A stretch of DNA of 64,000 nucleotides from Hydrogenobaculum sp. 3684. Its GTDB lineage: Bacteria > Aquificota > Aquificia > Aquificales > Aquificaceae. The stretch lies in the NCBI RefSeq assembly GCF_000213785.1, contig NC_015557.1, forward strand, positions 1,488,776 to 1,552,775, read 5' to 3'. Positions 35,201-42,604 of the stretch are shown here, piece by piece. How positions within the stretch are numbered: position 1 is the first letter of the stretch; each line of letters opens with the position of its first letter. The position numbers and the translations under genes are program-made. Under the pieces are notes generated by a model. The model was given only the letters and a program-made list of their open reading frames with translations. It did no database searches and was not told the DNA's origin.

Positions 35201-35860
35201 GTTCTTGGGTTTTATATATCTGGGCATCCATTGGACAAATACAATTGGATTTTATCTCACAACAAAGACATAACAAATATAGAAGATATAGATTTTGAAA
35301 ATATGCCAAACCAAGCCATAGACAGCGAGGCTGGGCAAAACGCATCGGCGGAATATACGATTGCTGGTGTTATAAGCGATTTACAGATTAAAAAAACCAA
35401 AAATGGTTCTTACATGGCTATTTTTAACCTTGTGGATAAAACGGATATTGTTGAAGTTGTGGTTTTCCCAGATAGGTATACATCTTCTGAAGGTATTATA
35501 AAAGAAGATGAAGTGGTGGTGATAAAAGGTATCTTAGACATAGATATTGAAAACGAAAACCTTAAGATAGTGGCAAACGATCTTTATTCTATAGATTCTT
35601 TGTTAAATCAATACAACACGCTAACTCTTAAGATAGATGAGGAAAAAGCAAAAAACGGCTTTTTAGAAAAGCTTAAATCTATGCTAGACAAATATACGCC
35701 CAAGGCTAACGAAGATGTTATGAAATCTCAAAAAGTTGTATTGGAACTGGACGTTAGCTCCTATAGGGCTATAGTACAAACCTCCAAGGATGTGGTACTT
35801 TCAAAAACCCTCATAGAAGAGCTCAGTAAATATGGTATAGAATTTTCTTTGGCATCTTAA
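32255..35860 (+). CDS. dnaE: DNA polymerase III alpha subunit
   Basis: This is the replicative polymerase, 1,201 residues from ATG 32255; the frame extends 8 codons upstream through the promoter and that start is rejected. The N-terminal PHP domain starts DFVHLHLHTQYSLLDGA and keeps its His residues. The polymerase core has GPGRGSAAGSLVAFAL and the catalytic PDIDVDFCMDNR. Then come the finger region (VFQLESKGMRELIKRL, YRPGPI), KSHSVAYGYISF and helix-hairpin-helix residues (GRIKGVGEDTA). A C-terminal OB fold follows (TIAGVISDLQIKKTKNGSYM). It is a DnaE1-type enzyme transcribed alone. Its stop codon forms part of a possible Pho box for pstS. Confidence 0.97.
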   Translation: MKDFVHLHLHTQYSLLDGAIKIKDLAKKAKEYGYKAVAITDHGNLFGTMSFYKEMKANGIKPIIGMEAYFTTGKRTEHKGKGSEDNITDRINHHIILLAKNDTGLKNLMKLSSIAFIEGFYYKPRIDYEVLEQHAEGLIALTACLKGVPTFYAAQGNEEMAYNWVKKFKDIFGDDLYLELQSNHIPAQETANKTLIEIAKKYNVKFAATNDCHYLLEEDLRAHNVLMAIQMKKTLQELGEDAFGHYEGMHFASYEEMVKKFEGKWSEWEKALLNTVEISEKIADSLSIFEDKSYKFPEFFKGDNINVNISSYLRNLAVEGLKSRIQKSQISKNIPEKEYWDRLNYELEVIQNMGFDSYFLIVSDFINWSKSNNIPVGPGRGSAAGSLVAFALNITDVDPLKHGLIFERFLNPERISMPDIDVDFCMDNRDKVIEYVKEKYGKDSVAQIITYNTMKAKQTLRDVARAMGMAYKDADVLAKLIPQGNVQGTWLSLEEMYITPIEELMERYGHRGDIEDNVKKFRDLAKKDPQIKELVEISIKLEGLTRHTSLHAAGIVIAPKPLIELAPLYLDKSVKDDTGNIATQYDMAHLEELGLVKMDFLGLKTLTELWKMKELVKQNKGIDIDFLSLDFNNKEIYEFLATGETIGVFQLESKGMRELIKRLKPDRFEDIVAALALYRPGPIKSGMVDKFINRKLGKEKVVYEFEELEEVLKETYGLIVYQEQIMFISNILAGFTMGEADNLRKAIGKKKADLMAKIKDDFIRRSCERGYPKDKIEKLWSEIEEFASYSFNKSHSVAYGYISFWTAYMKLYYPDEFYTVKFSTENSDKKFINLLKDAKSFGIKVLPPDVNKSDVDFKIEAPRQIRFGLGRIKGVGEDTARHIKSMQEKIGRDFLSFQDFTKNTDNRKVNKKVLEALSKAGAFDSLIEKSGYKNREDFLSRLLNSQDISSIAQRSLFGIKASKSTEQMEQSSSIDILKLEKEVLGFYISGHPLDKYNWILSHNKDITNIEDIDFENMPNQAIDSEAGQNASAEYTIAGVISDLQIKKTKNGSYMAIFNLVDKTDIVEVVVFPDRYTSSEGIIKEDEVVVIKGILDIDIENENLKIVANDLYSIDSLLNQYNTLTLKIDEEKAKNGFLEKLKSMLDKYTPKANEDVMKSQKVVLELDVSSYRAIVQTSKDVVLSKTLIEELSKYGIEFSLAS

Positions 35861-35888
35861 CGAAAAATTAACAATTGTTTCTTATAAT
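35857..35888 (+). promoter_or_regulatory. Candidate Pho box and -10 for pstS
   Basis: TTAACG (35857-35862) and TTAACA (35868-35873) are separated by 5 nt, an 11-bp period like the TTAACA-N5 direct repeats bound by PhoP in Bacillus. A TATAAT lies at 35883-35888 with no -35 at the normal spacing, as expected for an activated promoter. The regulator is not in this window, so this is inference from pattern. Confidence 0.4.
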
Positions 35889-35916
35889 AAAAGCATCAAA
35901 ACTTAAGGAGGTTTGT

Positions 35917-36933
35917 ATGAAGTTAAAACAAGTTTTAGCAGTAGCTGTTTTTGCTGGTAGCCTTCAAGGGGCTATGGCTTGGACTATCACAGGAGCTGGT
36001 TCTACATTTATCTATCCTGCTATGCAAAGATGGACTCTTCACTTTAAGCAAGCCACTGGAAATGTTGTAAACTATCAAAGTATAGGTTCTGGCGGTGGTA
36101 TACTCCAAGTAACAAAAAGGACGGTAGATTTTGGTGCATCTGACGCTCCTTTAAAACCAGCAGAGTTAAAGAAAAGGCATCTTATCCAATGGCCAGATGC
36201 TATAGGTGGTGAAGTAATGGCTTATAACATACCAGGTGTTGGCAACTATCAACTTCACCTCACCGGTAAGCAAATATGCGATATCTATATGGGTAAAGTA
36301 AGATATTGGGATGACCCAGAGATAAAAGCCACAAACCCAAAATTAAATTTACCCCACATACCAATAACACCGGTTCATAGAGCCGATGGTTCTGGTACCA
36401 CTTGGATATTTACAAACTATCTTACAAAAGTATGTCCAGCTTGGGCACACAAAATAGGGTTTAACACCTCTGTAGCATGGCCAGTAGGTGTAGGTGGTAA
36501 AGGTAATGAGGGTGTTACAAACTATGTAATGAGGATTAGAGGTGGTATAGGTTATATAGAATACGCTTATTACAAACAAAACCAAAACCGCTTAAAAGCT
36601 GCAGTCTTAGAAAACAAGGCTGGTTGGTGGGTCGCTCCAACTATGCAAACTATGTTAGCTGCTGCTAAACAAGCAAATTGGAAAGAAGCTATGAAACATG
36701 ACTTTTATATGGAGCTTGCAAACCCTCCAGGTAAATATTCTTATCCTATAGAAGGTCCAACGTATGCATTGCTTCCATTGGGTAAATCCACCAACTCTTA
36801 TGTGCTACAGTTCTATACATGGGTGTTTAACCACGGTGATGCTGACTTAAGAGCTCTTGATTACATTACCCTTCCAGATTTTCTCAAAAAGGATATAATG
36901 GCCTCTTGGAAAAAGCATGGCTTAAGCTGGTAA
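35917..36933 (+). CDS. pstS: Phosphate ABC transporter, periplasmic phosphate-binding protein
   Basis: PstS captures phosphate in the periplasm for the PstCAB transporter. ATG 35917 follows AAGGAGG by 6 nt; the longer frame from 35875 covers the promoter and is rejected. The 338-residue protein has a Sec signal ending GAMA, before WTITGAGSTFIYPAM. Family motifs include SIGSGGGILQV, DFGASDAPL and VHRADGSGTTWIFTNYL, which line the phosphate site. It is the first gene of pstSCAB; no phoU or phoB/phoR is present here. A strong stem-loop lies 49 nt after its stop. Confidence 0.96.
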   Translation: MKLKQVLAVAVFAGSLQGAMAWTITGAGSTFIYPAMQRWTLHFKQATGNVVNYQSIGSGGGILQVTKRTVDFGASDAPLKPAELKKRHLIQWPDAIGGEVMAYNIPGVGNYQLHLTGKQICDIYMGKVRYWDDPEIKATNPKLNLPHIPITPVHRADGSGTTWIFTNYLTKVCPAWAHKIGFNTSVAWPVGVGGKGNEGVTNYVMRIRGGIGYIEYAYYKQNQNRLKAAVLENKAGWWVAPTMQTMLAAAKQANWKEAMKHDFYMELANPPGKYSYPIEGPTYALLPLGKSTNSYVLQFYTWVFNHGDADLRALDYITLPDFLKKDIMASWKKHGLSW

Positions 36934-36964
36934 GTGAATTTGGCAATAACTAAGGGTTTATGTT

Positions 36965-37960
36965 ATGATAGAATTAAAAGATAGCGGGGCTTATGGCCCC
37001 GCTGCTTCTATGAAAAGAAACGGCAAATTAGGTAATACCTTATTTAAAATTGCGGCTTTTACAGCAGCGGCTTTGATTCCGTTTGTGGTGATAACTATAT
37101 TTGTTATTCTTTTCATAGAGGCATACCCCGCTATAAAAGCTTTTGGAGTTTGGCATTTTATTACCAGTAAAAGCTGGGATGCTGTTAATAATCATTTTGG
37201 TGCTTTTACACCGCTTTTTGGTTCTATATACGTTACCATATGGGCTTTTATATTTGCCGCTCCTATAAGTATAGGGGTTGCTATATATATAACAGAGCTT
37301 GCTCCTAATTGGTTAAAGCCCATAGTTACCACTGCCATTGAGCTTTTAGCAGCCATCCCAACTGTTATATACGGTATGTGGGGTCTTTTTATATTGTCTC
37401 CTGTTATGCAAAATCATATAGAGCCTTGGATACTGGATCATCTTGCTACGTTACCAGTGATTGGATTTCTTTTTAACGGTCCTGGCATAGGAATAGATAC
37501 ACTTACAACAGCTGTTATACTTTCTATCATGATAACACCTTTTATGTCCTCACTTATTAAAGATGCTTTTGGTTTGGTACCAGAGGTAATAAAAGAATCT
37601 GCCTATGGGCTTGGAGCTACGAGGTGGGAAGTCATAAGAAAAGTGGTTATGCCATATGTATCTTCTGGTATTTTTGGATCTGGGATATTTGCCATAGGTA
37701 GGGCTTTAGGTGAAACGATGGCGGTGTCTTTTGTAAACGGTAACAATCACAACCCTGGTAGTTTCTTGGATATGTTATCTTTGCTTAATTCTGTAACCAC
37801 TATAACAGTTACGTTGGCGGATGAGTTTACTGAAGCTATGACGCATCTTTATTTGTCAGCTTTGTTTTATCTAGCTTTGATACTTCTTACTATATCCTTT
37901 AGTACACTTGCTATAGCAAAAATTATAGTATGGAGATTGGAAAGAAGATGGAGAACGTAA
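36965..37960 (+). CDS. pstC: Phosphate ABC transporter permease PstC
   Basis: This is one of the two membrane subunits of the phosphate importer, 331 residues with about six helices. It contains ELLAAIPTVIYGMWGLFIL and the cytoplasmic EAA loop KESAYGLGATRWEVIRKVVMP that contacts PstB. The frame opens at ATG 36965, but codons 7-13 encode a perfect GC-rich stem-loop. Met16 at 37010 (MKRNGKLGN) starts just after that stem-loop and looks like a natural PstC N-terminus. Neither start has a good ribosome site. Its end overlaps pstA by 13-31 bp. Confidence 0.94.
   Translation: MIELKDSGAYGPAASMKRNGKLGNTLFKIAAFTAAALIPFVVITIFVILFIEAYPAIKAFGVWHFITSKSWDAVNNHFGAFTPLFGSIYVTIWAFIFAAPISIGVAIYITELAPNWLKPIVTTAIELLAAIPTVIYGMWGLFILSPVMQNHIEPWILDHLATLPVIGFLFNGPGIGIDTLTTAVILSIMITPFMSSLIKDAFGLVPEVIKESAYGLGATRWEVIRKVVMPYVSSGIFGSGIFAIGRALGETMAVSFVNGNNHNPGSFLDMLSLLNSVTTITVTLADEFTEAMTHLYLSALFYLALILLTISFSTLAIAKIIVWRLERRWRT
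36983..37003 (+). other. GC-rich intercistronic stem-loop between pstS and pstC
   Basis: AGCGGGGC pairs perfectly with GCCCCGCT across the loop TTATG: eight base pairs, seven of them G-C, in a region of about one third G+C. There is no T-run, so it is more likely an mRNA-stabilising or attenuating hairpin that favours pstS over pstCAB than a full terminator. It overlaps the first codons of the longest pstC frame. Confidence 0.65.
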
Positions 37961-38844
37961 GGATAAAAGCAAGGGTTGTAAAGAGCAACGTTATGATGAT
38001 TTTGTCTACATTGGCAGCTTTATATGGTATAGTATTTTTAGGATGGATACTTGTATCTGTTCTTTATCATGGATATGAATATCTAAACCTTGATTTCTTT
38101 ATTAAAGACCCAGTTCCTCCCGGTATGCCAGGTGGTGGGCTTAAAATGGCTTTCATAGGTCAATTTCTAATCACTACTATAGCTGCTTTTATAGGTACGC
38201 CGATAGGCATAATGGCTGGTATCTTCTTGGCAGAATACGGTAGAGGTACTTGGTGGGCTATGTTTGTAAGAAATTTGGCAGATATTGTAATCTCTATGCC
38301 AGCCATAGTTATTGGTGCTGCTGTTTATGTAATACTTGTGGCACCTCTTCACAGTTTTAACGGTTTGTCTGGTTCTGTGGCTCTTTCAATTTTGTCCCTT
38401 CCTTACATTACGATAGCTACAGATGAGATGTTAAAGCTTGTGCCGAAGGAGATGAGGGAGGCTGCCTACGCTTTAGGAGCTTACAAACACTATGTGATAA
38501 AAAAAGTTACCATGAGAGCTGCTAAAACTGGTATACTGACTGGTGTTATACTAGGTCTTGCTAGAATGGCTGGCGAAGCGGCACCTTTGTTGTTTACATC
38601 TTTTAACAACGACCATACTACCTTCAATCTTTTAAAACCTATGGCCACTCTTACTATAACTATATTTGTATACGCTACTGGTCCGTACCACGTGTGGCAT
38701 GAGCAAGCCTGGGCAGCAGGATTTGTGCTTACATTTGGTGTGCTTATAGCGGTTATAATAGCTAAGTTTTTGGTGCATGGAGGGTCTTTTACAGCACCTT
38801 TTATGTATGTGGCAAGGCGTATTGCCAAAATAAACAAAGGATGA
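37948..38844 (+). CDS. pstA: Phosphate ABC transporter permease PstA
   Basis: This is the second membrane subunit of the importer, 298 residues from ATG 37948. An in-frame ATG at 37930 is possible, but 37948 follows GGAAAG and overlaps pstC less. It has about six helices. Motifs include PVPPGMPGGGLKMAFIG, ADIVISMPAIVIGAA and the EAA loop MREAAYALGAYKHYVIKKVT, followed by GLARMAGEAAPLLFT. The pstB start lies 9 nt downstream. Gene order pstS-C-A-B is the usual one. Confidence 0.95.
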   Translation: MENVRIKARVVKSNVMMILSTLAALYGIVFLGWILVSVLYHGYEYLNLDFFIKDPVPPGMPGGGLKMAFIGQFLITTIAAFIGTPIGIMAGIFLAEYGRGTWWAMFVRNLADIVISMPAIVIGAAVYVILVAPLHSFNGLSGSVALSILSLPYITIATDEMLKLVPKEMREAAYALGAYKHYVIKKVTMRAAKTGILTGVILGLARMAGEAAPLLFTSFNNDHTTFNLLKPMATLTITIFVYATGPYHVWHEQAWAAGFVLTFGVLIAVIIAKFLVHGGSFTAPFMYVARRIAKINKG

Positions 38845-38853
38845 GGAGAGCGT

Positions 38854-39636
38854 ATGAGTAGTGTAATAGCCATTGAGAGTCCAAAGATTGAGATAAAAAA
38901 CCTAAACTTTTACTATAAGAAAAGCTTAAAACCAGCTTTAGAGAATATAAACATGCCAATACCTGATAAAAGAGTGACCGCTCTTATAGGTCCTAGTGGG
39001 TGCGGTAAAACTACGCTTTTAAGATGCTTAAACCGTATGCACGATCTTTACCCAGGTATAAAATACGAAGGGGAAATAATCTTTGACAATACCAACATAC
39101 TATCAAAGTCTACGGATTTGATAGTCTTAAGAAGTAGAATAGGTATGGTCTTTCAAAAGCCTACTCCATTTCCAATGTCCATATTTGAAAATGTAGCTTT
39201 TGGTCTTAGACTGATGGGAATTAACAACAAAACTGAGTTAAAAGATAGGGTTGAAGCGGCTATAAAAATGGCTGCTCTTTGGGATGAGGTGGGCAATAGA
39301 CTCCATGAAAACGCTTTTTCCTTGTCTGGCGGTCAACAACAGCGTCTTGTTATAGCAAGGGCTATAGCGGTAAATCCAGAGGTGCTTTTGTTTGATGAGC
39401 CTACATCAGCCCTTGATCCTATATCTACGGCAAAAATAGAAGAACTTATCATAGAGCTTAAGAAGAAGATGGCTATCGTTATAGTAACTCACAACATGCA
39501 ACAAGCTGCTCGTATAGGCGATTATACGGCTTTTATGTATCTTGGCAAGCTTATAGAGTTTGATAAAACAGAAAACATCTTTACAAATCCAAAAGAAAAG
39601 CTTACAGAAGACTATATAACTGGTAGATTTGGATAA
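38854..39636 (+). CDS. pstB: Phosphate ABC transporter ATP-binding protein
   Basis: PstB powers phosphate import. The 260-residue ATPase has Walker [18 protein letters not shown] near residues 46-62 and the Q-loop [12 protein letters not shown], which is PstB-specific. The signature [14 protein letters not shown], Walker [14 protein letters not shown] and switch His in [13 protein letters not shown] are also present. Ribosome site GAGGAG precedes the ATG. No phoU follows; the next gene, 23 nt on, is a histidine phosphatase with its own -10. Confidence 0.97.
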   Translation: MSSVIAIESPKIEIKNLNFYYKKSLKPALENINMPIPDKRVTALIGPSGCGKTTLLRCLNRMHDLYPGIKYEGEIIFDNTNILSKSTDLIVLRSRIGMVFQKPTPFPMSIFENVAFGLRLMGINNKTELKDRVEAAIKMAALWDEVGNRLHENAFSLSGGQQQRLVIARAIAVNPEVLLFDEPTSALDPISTAKIEELIIELKKKMAIVIVTHNMQQAARIGDYTAFMYLGKLIEFDKTENIFTNPKEKLTEDYITGRFG

Positions 39637-39641
39637 GGTTA

Positions 39642-39650
39642 TGCTAAAAT
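39642..39650 (+). promoter_or_regulatory. Extended -10 (TGC-TAAAAT) before the histidine phosphatase gene
   Basis: TGC-TAAAAT ends 9 nt before the ATG at 39660, predicting a leader of only about 2-3 nt and separate transcription from pst. Confidence 0.4.
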
Positions 39651-39659
39651 ATATCAAAG

Positions 39660-40259
39660 ATGAAACATATATATCTTATAAGACATGCTCAGAGTGAATA
39701 CAACGAAAAAGGTATATTTCAAGGAAGCTTAGATAGTGAGCTAACCCCTCTTGGATATATACAAGCAAAACTTTTGTCTTTGGCTTTTAAAAATAAGAAA
39801 ATAGATGTTATCTACTCATCTTTTCAAAAAAGAGCTTTAAAAACCGCTATTTTTTTATCAAAAGCCCTAAACAAAGAAATAATCATAGAACCTCGTATAA
39901 GGGAGATATCTTTTGGAGAGTTGGAGGGTAAAAACTTTATACAGATGTTTGTAGAGTATAGAGATATGATGATATCTTGGTCTAAAGACCCTTTGGAAAA
40001 TCCTCTTCCTACCCAAGAGTCCAAAGAATCTTTTTTAAAAAGGGTAAGAGAGTTTATAGATATCGTGAAATCTCAAAAACATGAGCATATAGTTGTTGTT
40101 TCTCACGGTGGATTTATACACGGATTTATAATGGAAACCACAGGTTTTAGAGCACCCCTTTGGAACATACATACGGATAATACAGGTATTTCTAAATTGA
40201 GACTTGTGGAGGATAGGTTTTACATAGAATATCTCAACAACACTTGTCATCTTTTATGA
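39660..40259 (+). CDS. Histidine phosphatase family protein, possibly phosphoserine phosphatase
   Basis: The 199-residue protein has the phosphoglycerate-mutase-fold catalytic motif IRHAQSEYN (His at residue 9), RALKTA with the conserved Arg, REISFGELEG with the acid residue, and VVVSHGG with the second His. Its C-terminal NNTCHL closely matches the NITCHL ending of the Hydrogenobacter thermophilus metal-independent phosphoserine phosphatase, a cofactor-free enzyme of this fold. Phosphoserine phosphatase is therefore a plausible role; general sugar-phosphate phosphatase is the alternative. It overlaps the DUF2103 gene by 4 bp. Confidence 0.8.
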   Translation: MKHIYLIRHAQSEYNEKGIFQGSLDSELTPLGYIQAKLLSLAFKNKKIDVIYSSFQKRALKTAIFLSKALNKEIIIEPRIREISFGELEGKNFIQMFVEYRDMMISWSKDPLENPLPTQESKESFLKRVREFIDIVKSQKHEHIVVVSHGGFIHGFIMETTGFRAPLWNIHTDNTGISKLRLVEDRFYIEYLNNTCHLL

Positions 40260-40543
40260 GTAAATATAGAAAAGGTAAACTAAAACTTGAGCATCACACG
40301 TTAGAGGGTTTTGATAAGTATATAAAACCGGTGTTGGAGATTGAGATAGTAGAAGCTGTAATACCTGGAAGGATCTTTAGAAACAACAAAGGACGAGGTT
40401 CTAAAGGTCTTTTTTTACAATATGAGACCTCTTCTGGTTTTAAGCTTTTATACAAAAACGGTACATCTGTGCAAGAGGTATTTGTGGTTTGTAGCGATAA
40501 AGAAACGTTTAAATCTATCTTTGAAAATCTATACAAGGAGTAA
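40256..40543 (+). CDS. DUF2103-like small protein
   Basis: This 95-residue protein starts at an ATG overlapping the upstream stop (ATGA); the longer TTG frame from 40244 is rejected. The pattern KGKLKLEHHTLEGFDKY, then VIPGRIF and KNGTSVQEVFVV resembles DUF2103, described as predicted metal-binding, although only one His pair is visible. The family match is from memory and tentative. It is located in a three-gene run with the phosphatase and the DedA-like gene. Confidence 0.6.
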   Translation: MSKYRKGKLKLEHHTLEGFDKYIKPVLEIEIVEAVIPGRIFRNNKGRGSKGLFLQYETSSGFKLLYKNGTSVQEVFVVCSDKETFKSIFENLYKE

Positions 40544-40546
40544 TTT

Positions 40547-40978
40547 ATGAATCTTTTAAAATGGGGTTATATGGGTATTTTTTTAGTAGGTCTTATAGAG
40601 TCTAGCGTGTTTCCTCTTTCTACGCTACCTCTTATGACCGCTGGCACAATTTACAAGCTAAACGTTTATTTTGTAGCATTTTGTGCGCTGTTGGGAGATT
40701 TTATAGGAGCTTCTATAGTATATTATATAGGTTACAACTACGGCTATAAGGCTGTATCTAGGTTTATTTCTGAAAAAAAATTTAGAAAGACCGAAGCTCT
40801 TTTTCATAGGTATGGTGCTTTTGCAATATTGATAGGAGAGCCTTTTTACGTGATAAACTGGATAGCTGGAATATTAAGGTTTGGTTATTATAGGTTTATA
40901 GCGATGGCTCTTTTGTCTAGAGCTTTTAAGCTTATTGTATTTGCGTTTTTTGGTAAGGCTTTGGAAAGATTTTTATAG
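40547..40978 (+). CDS. DedA/SNARE-associated (YqaA-like) membrane protein
   Basis: The 143-residue protein has three to four hydrophobic helices. It carries the DedA-type signature FLVGLIESSVFPLSTLPLM, then LGDFIGASIVYYIGYNYG and a FHRYGAFAILIGEPFYVINWIAG segment with the conserved Gly and Pro. DedA proteins act in lipid-carrier flipping and membrane homeostasis; this one is a short YqaA-type form. Ribosome site AAGGAG is present. Its end overlaps the convergent tyrA stop by 6 bp. Confidence 0.83.
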   Translation: MNLLKWGYMGIFLVGLIESSVFPLSTLPLMTAGTIYKLNVYFVAFCALLGDFIGASIVYYIGYNYGYKAVSRFISEKKFRKTEALFHRYGAFAILIGEPFYVINWIAGILRFGYYRFIAMALLSRAFKLIVFAFFGKALERFL

Positions 40979-41785
40979 ATTTTTTCTTTTTTCTGATATT
41001 TCGTCCAACATACTTTTGAGATTGTCTTTGTTTTTATCTTTTATAGCATTTTCTAATGTGTCTAATTGTTTTTTGAAAAGCTCTATACTTTTTAATACAT
41101 TTTCTTGGTTGTATAAAAAAATATCCGTCCAAAGTTCCGATTGGCTTGCACCTATTCTGGTGGTGTCTAAAAAGCCCTGTCCTACGTAGTTTTTGTACTC
41201 TTCTGGTAATGTCTTTGTAAGAGCGTAAGCTATTAGGTGTGGAAGATGCGATGTGGTTGCGAATATCTCATCGTGGGTTTTTGCATCCATAATCTCTACT
41301 TTAGCTCCTATATGCTCCCAAAATGTTTTTACTTTTTCTATATGATCTTTTTTTGATATATCTGTAGGGCAAACTATTGTTAGTCTATTTGAAAATAGAT
41401 CTTTTGATGCATTTTCAAAACCGTTTTTATGAGAACCGGCTATTGGATGAGATCCTATATAACGTTCTTTAAAGATAGGTTTTAAAACACTCTCTGGATA
41501 TTCTTTTACAGAAGCCACATCCGTTATAACGGCATCTTTTATATGCTCTTTTATATTTTTAGCTACACTTTCTAAAGTGGATATTGGATTGCAAAATATT
41601 ACAAAATCGTATTTTACACCCTCTTTAAACGCCCCATCTATGACGCCTTTTTCTATTGCAGTGTTTAATGTATTTTGGTCTTTGTCTAAAGCGTATATGT
41701 GTTTTGATAGTTTCTTGCTTTTAATATCAAAAGCCAAAGACCCACCTATAAGACCAAGGCCCACTATTAAGGTGTTATTAAGCAT
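40973..41785 (-). CDS. tyrA: Prephenate dehydrogenase
   Basis: TyrA oxidatively decarboxylates prephenate (or arogenate) on the way to tyrosine. The 270-residue protein starts LIVGLGLIGGSLAFDI, the NAD-binding Rossmann loop. It contains FCNPISTLES, ITDVASVKEYP, RYIGSHPIAGSHKNGFENA and ATTSHLPHLIAYAL, whose His and Arg residues bind substrate. It closely resembles the 311-residue Aquifex enzyme. It begins directly after the usp stop (0 nt), making it last in gyrB-usp-tyrA. Confidence 0.95.
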   Translation of the reverse strand: MLNNTLIVGLGLIGGSLAFDIKSKKLSKHIYALDKDQNTLNTAIEKGVIDGAFKEGVKYDFVIFCNPISTLESVAKNIKEHIKDAVITDVASVKEYPESVLKPIFKERYIGSHPIAGSHKNGFENASKDLFSNRLTIVCPTDISKKDHIEKVKTFWEHIGAKVEIMDAKTHDEIFATTSHLPHLIAYALTKTLPEEYKNYVGQGFLDTTRIGASQSELWTDIFLYNQENVLKSIELFKKQLDTLENAIKDKNKDNLKSMLDEISEKRKNL

Positions 41786-42604
41786 TTATTTTACTACCAG
41801 CATGTTTGTCTTGATGTAATGAAATACAAATGTAGTGGTGCTTCCCATGAAAAAGTGAACTAGTTTTTTCTTATGAGATCCCATTATCACCAAATCTATT
41901 TTAAGGTTTTCTGCATTTGATACTATACCTTCTTCTGCTACGGCTTTTTCTACTATAAGCTCAAAACCGTAATCTTTTGATAGTTTTTCAAGCTTTTCTT
42001 TTTTAGAACCAAATTCATCGGCATGATATAAAAATACTTTTGCGTTGTATATGTTGTTTAAATTTTTGGTAAAATCAAGCAGCTTATCATCTTCATCTTT
42101 TCCATCATGACAAATCATTATATTTTCTATAGGTTTATACTCATCTTTAAAAGCTACAAACACAGGACATTCTGCTCTTTTTATCACCTGCTCTGAAACA
42201 GAGCTTATATGTATACCTTTTATACTTTTGTCGTGATTAGGCTTTCCAACAAATATAATGTCTTCCAAATCACCTTGTAAAGCAATTTCTTTTGCCGGGT
42301 TTCCCCAGGTTTGAAGCGTTGAAACCTTGGCGTTTAACTTCCTTCCAAGGGCGCTAAACTCATCTAAAAGCGCTTCTGATTCTTTTTCTAAGAATTCTTT
42401 TACTTTTGCACTTATACCCTCATAGTAAGAAAAACCCAATACCCCCGCTAAATCCGCCAACAGGCTTTCTTCAGTCAACATGCTATCTAAAACGTGTATT
42501 CCTACTACAGGTATGTTTAGTTTAGAACCCAGCTCAAGGCCATAATGAGAAGCCACAAAAGATGGTTTTGAGCCGTCTAAGCCCGCTATTACTCTTTTAA
42601 ACAT
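41786..42604 (-). CDS. Tandem universal stress protein
   Basis: The 272-residue protein contains two Usp domains, about 1-135 and 140-272. The first begins RVIAGLDGSKPSFVASHYGLELG, and the second ENIMICHDGKDEDDKLLDF. The second keeps a nucleotide-loop pattern, IVMGSHKK...FMGSTT, whereas the first loop (VGKPNHDKSIKGI) is altered, so perhaps only one ATP site works. Tandem Usp proteins act in stress survival. It overlaps gyrB by 8 bp, so expression is tied to gyrase. Confidence 0.88.
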   Translation of the reverse strand: MFKRVIAGLDGSKPSFVASHYGLELGSKLNIPVVGIHVLDSMLTEESLLADLAGVLGFSYYEGISAKVKEFLEKESEALLDEFSALGRKLNAKVSTLQTWGNPAKEIALQGDLEDIIFVGKPNHDKSIKGIHISSVSEQVIKRAECPVFVAFKDEYKPIENIMICHDGKDEDDKLLDFTKNLNNIYNAKVFLYHADEFGSKKEKLEKLSKDYGFELIVEKAVAEEGIVSNAENLKIDLVIMGSHKKKLVHFFMGSTTTFVFHYIKTNMLVVK

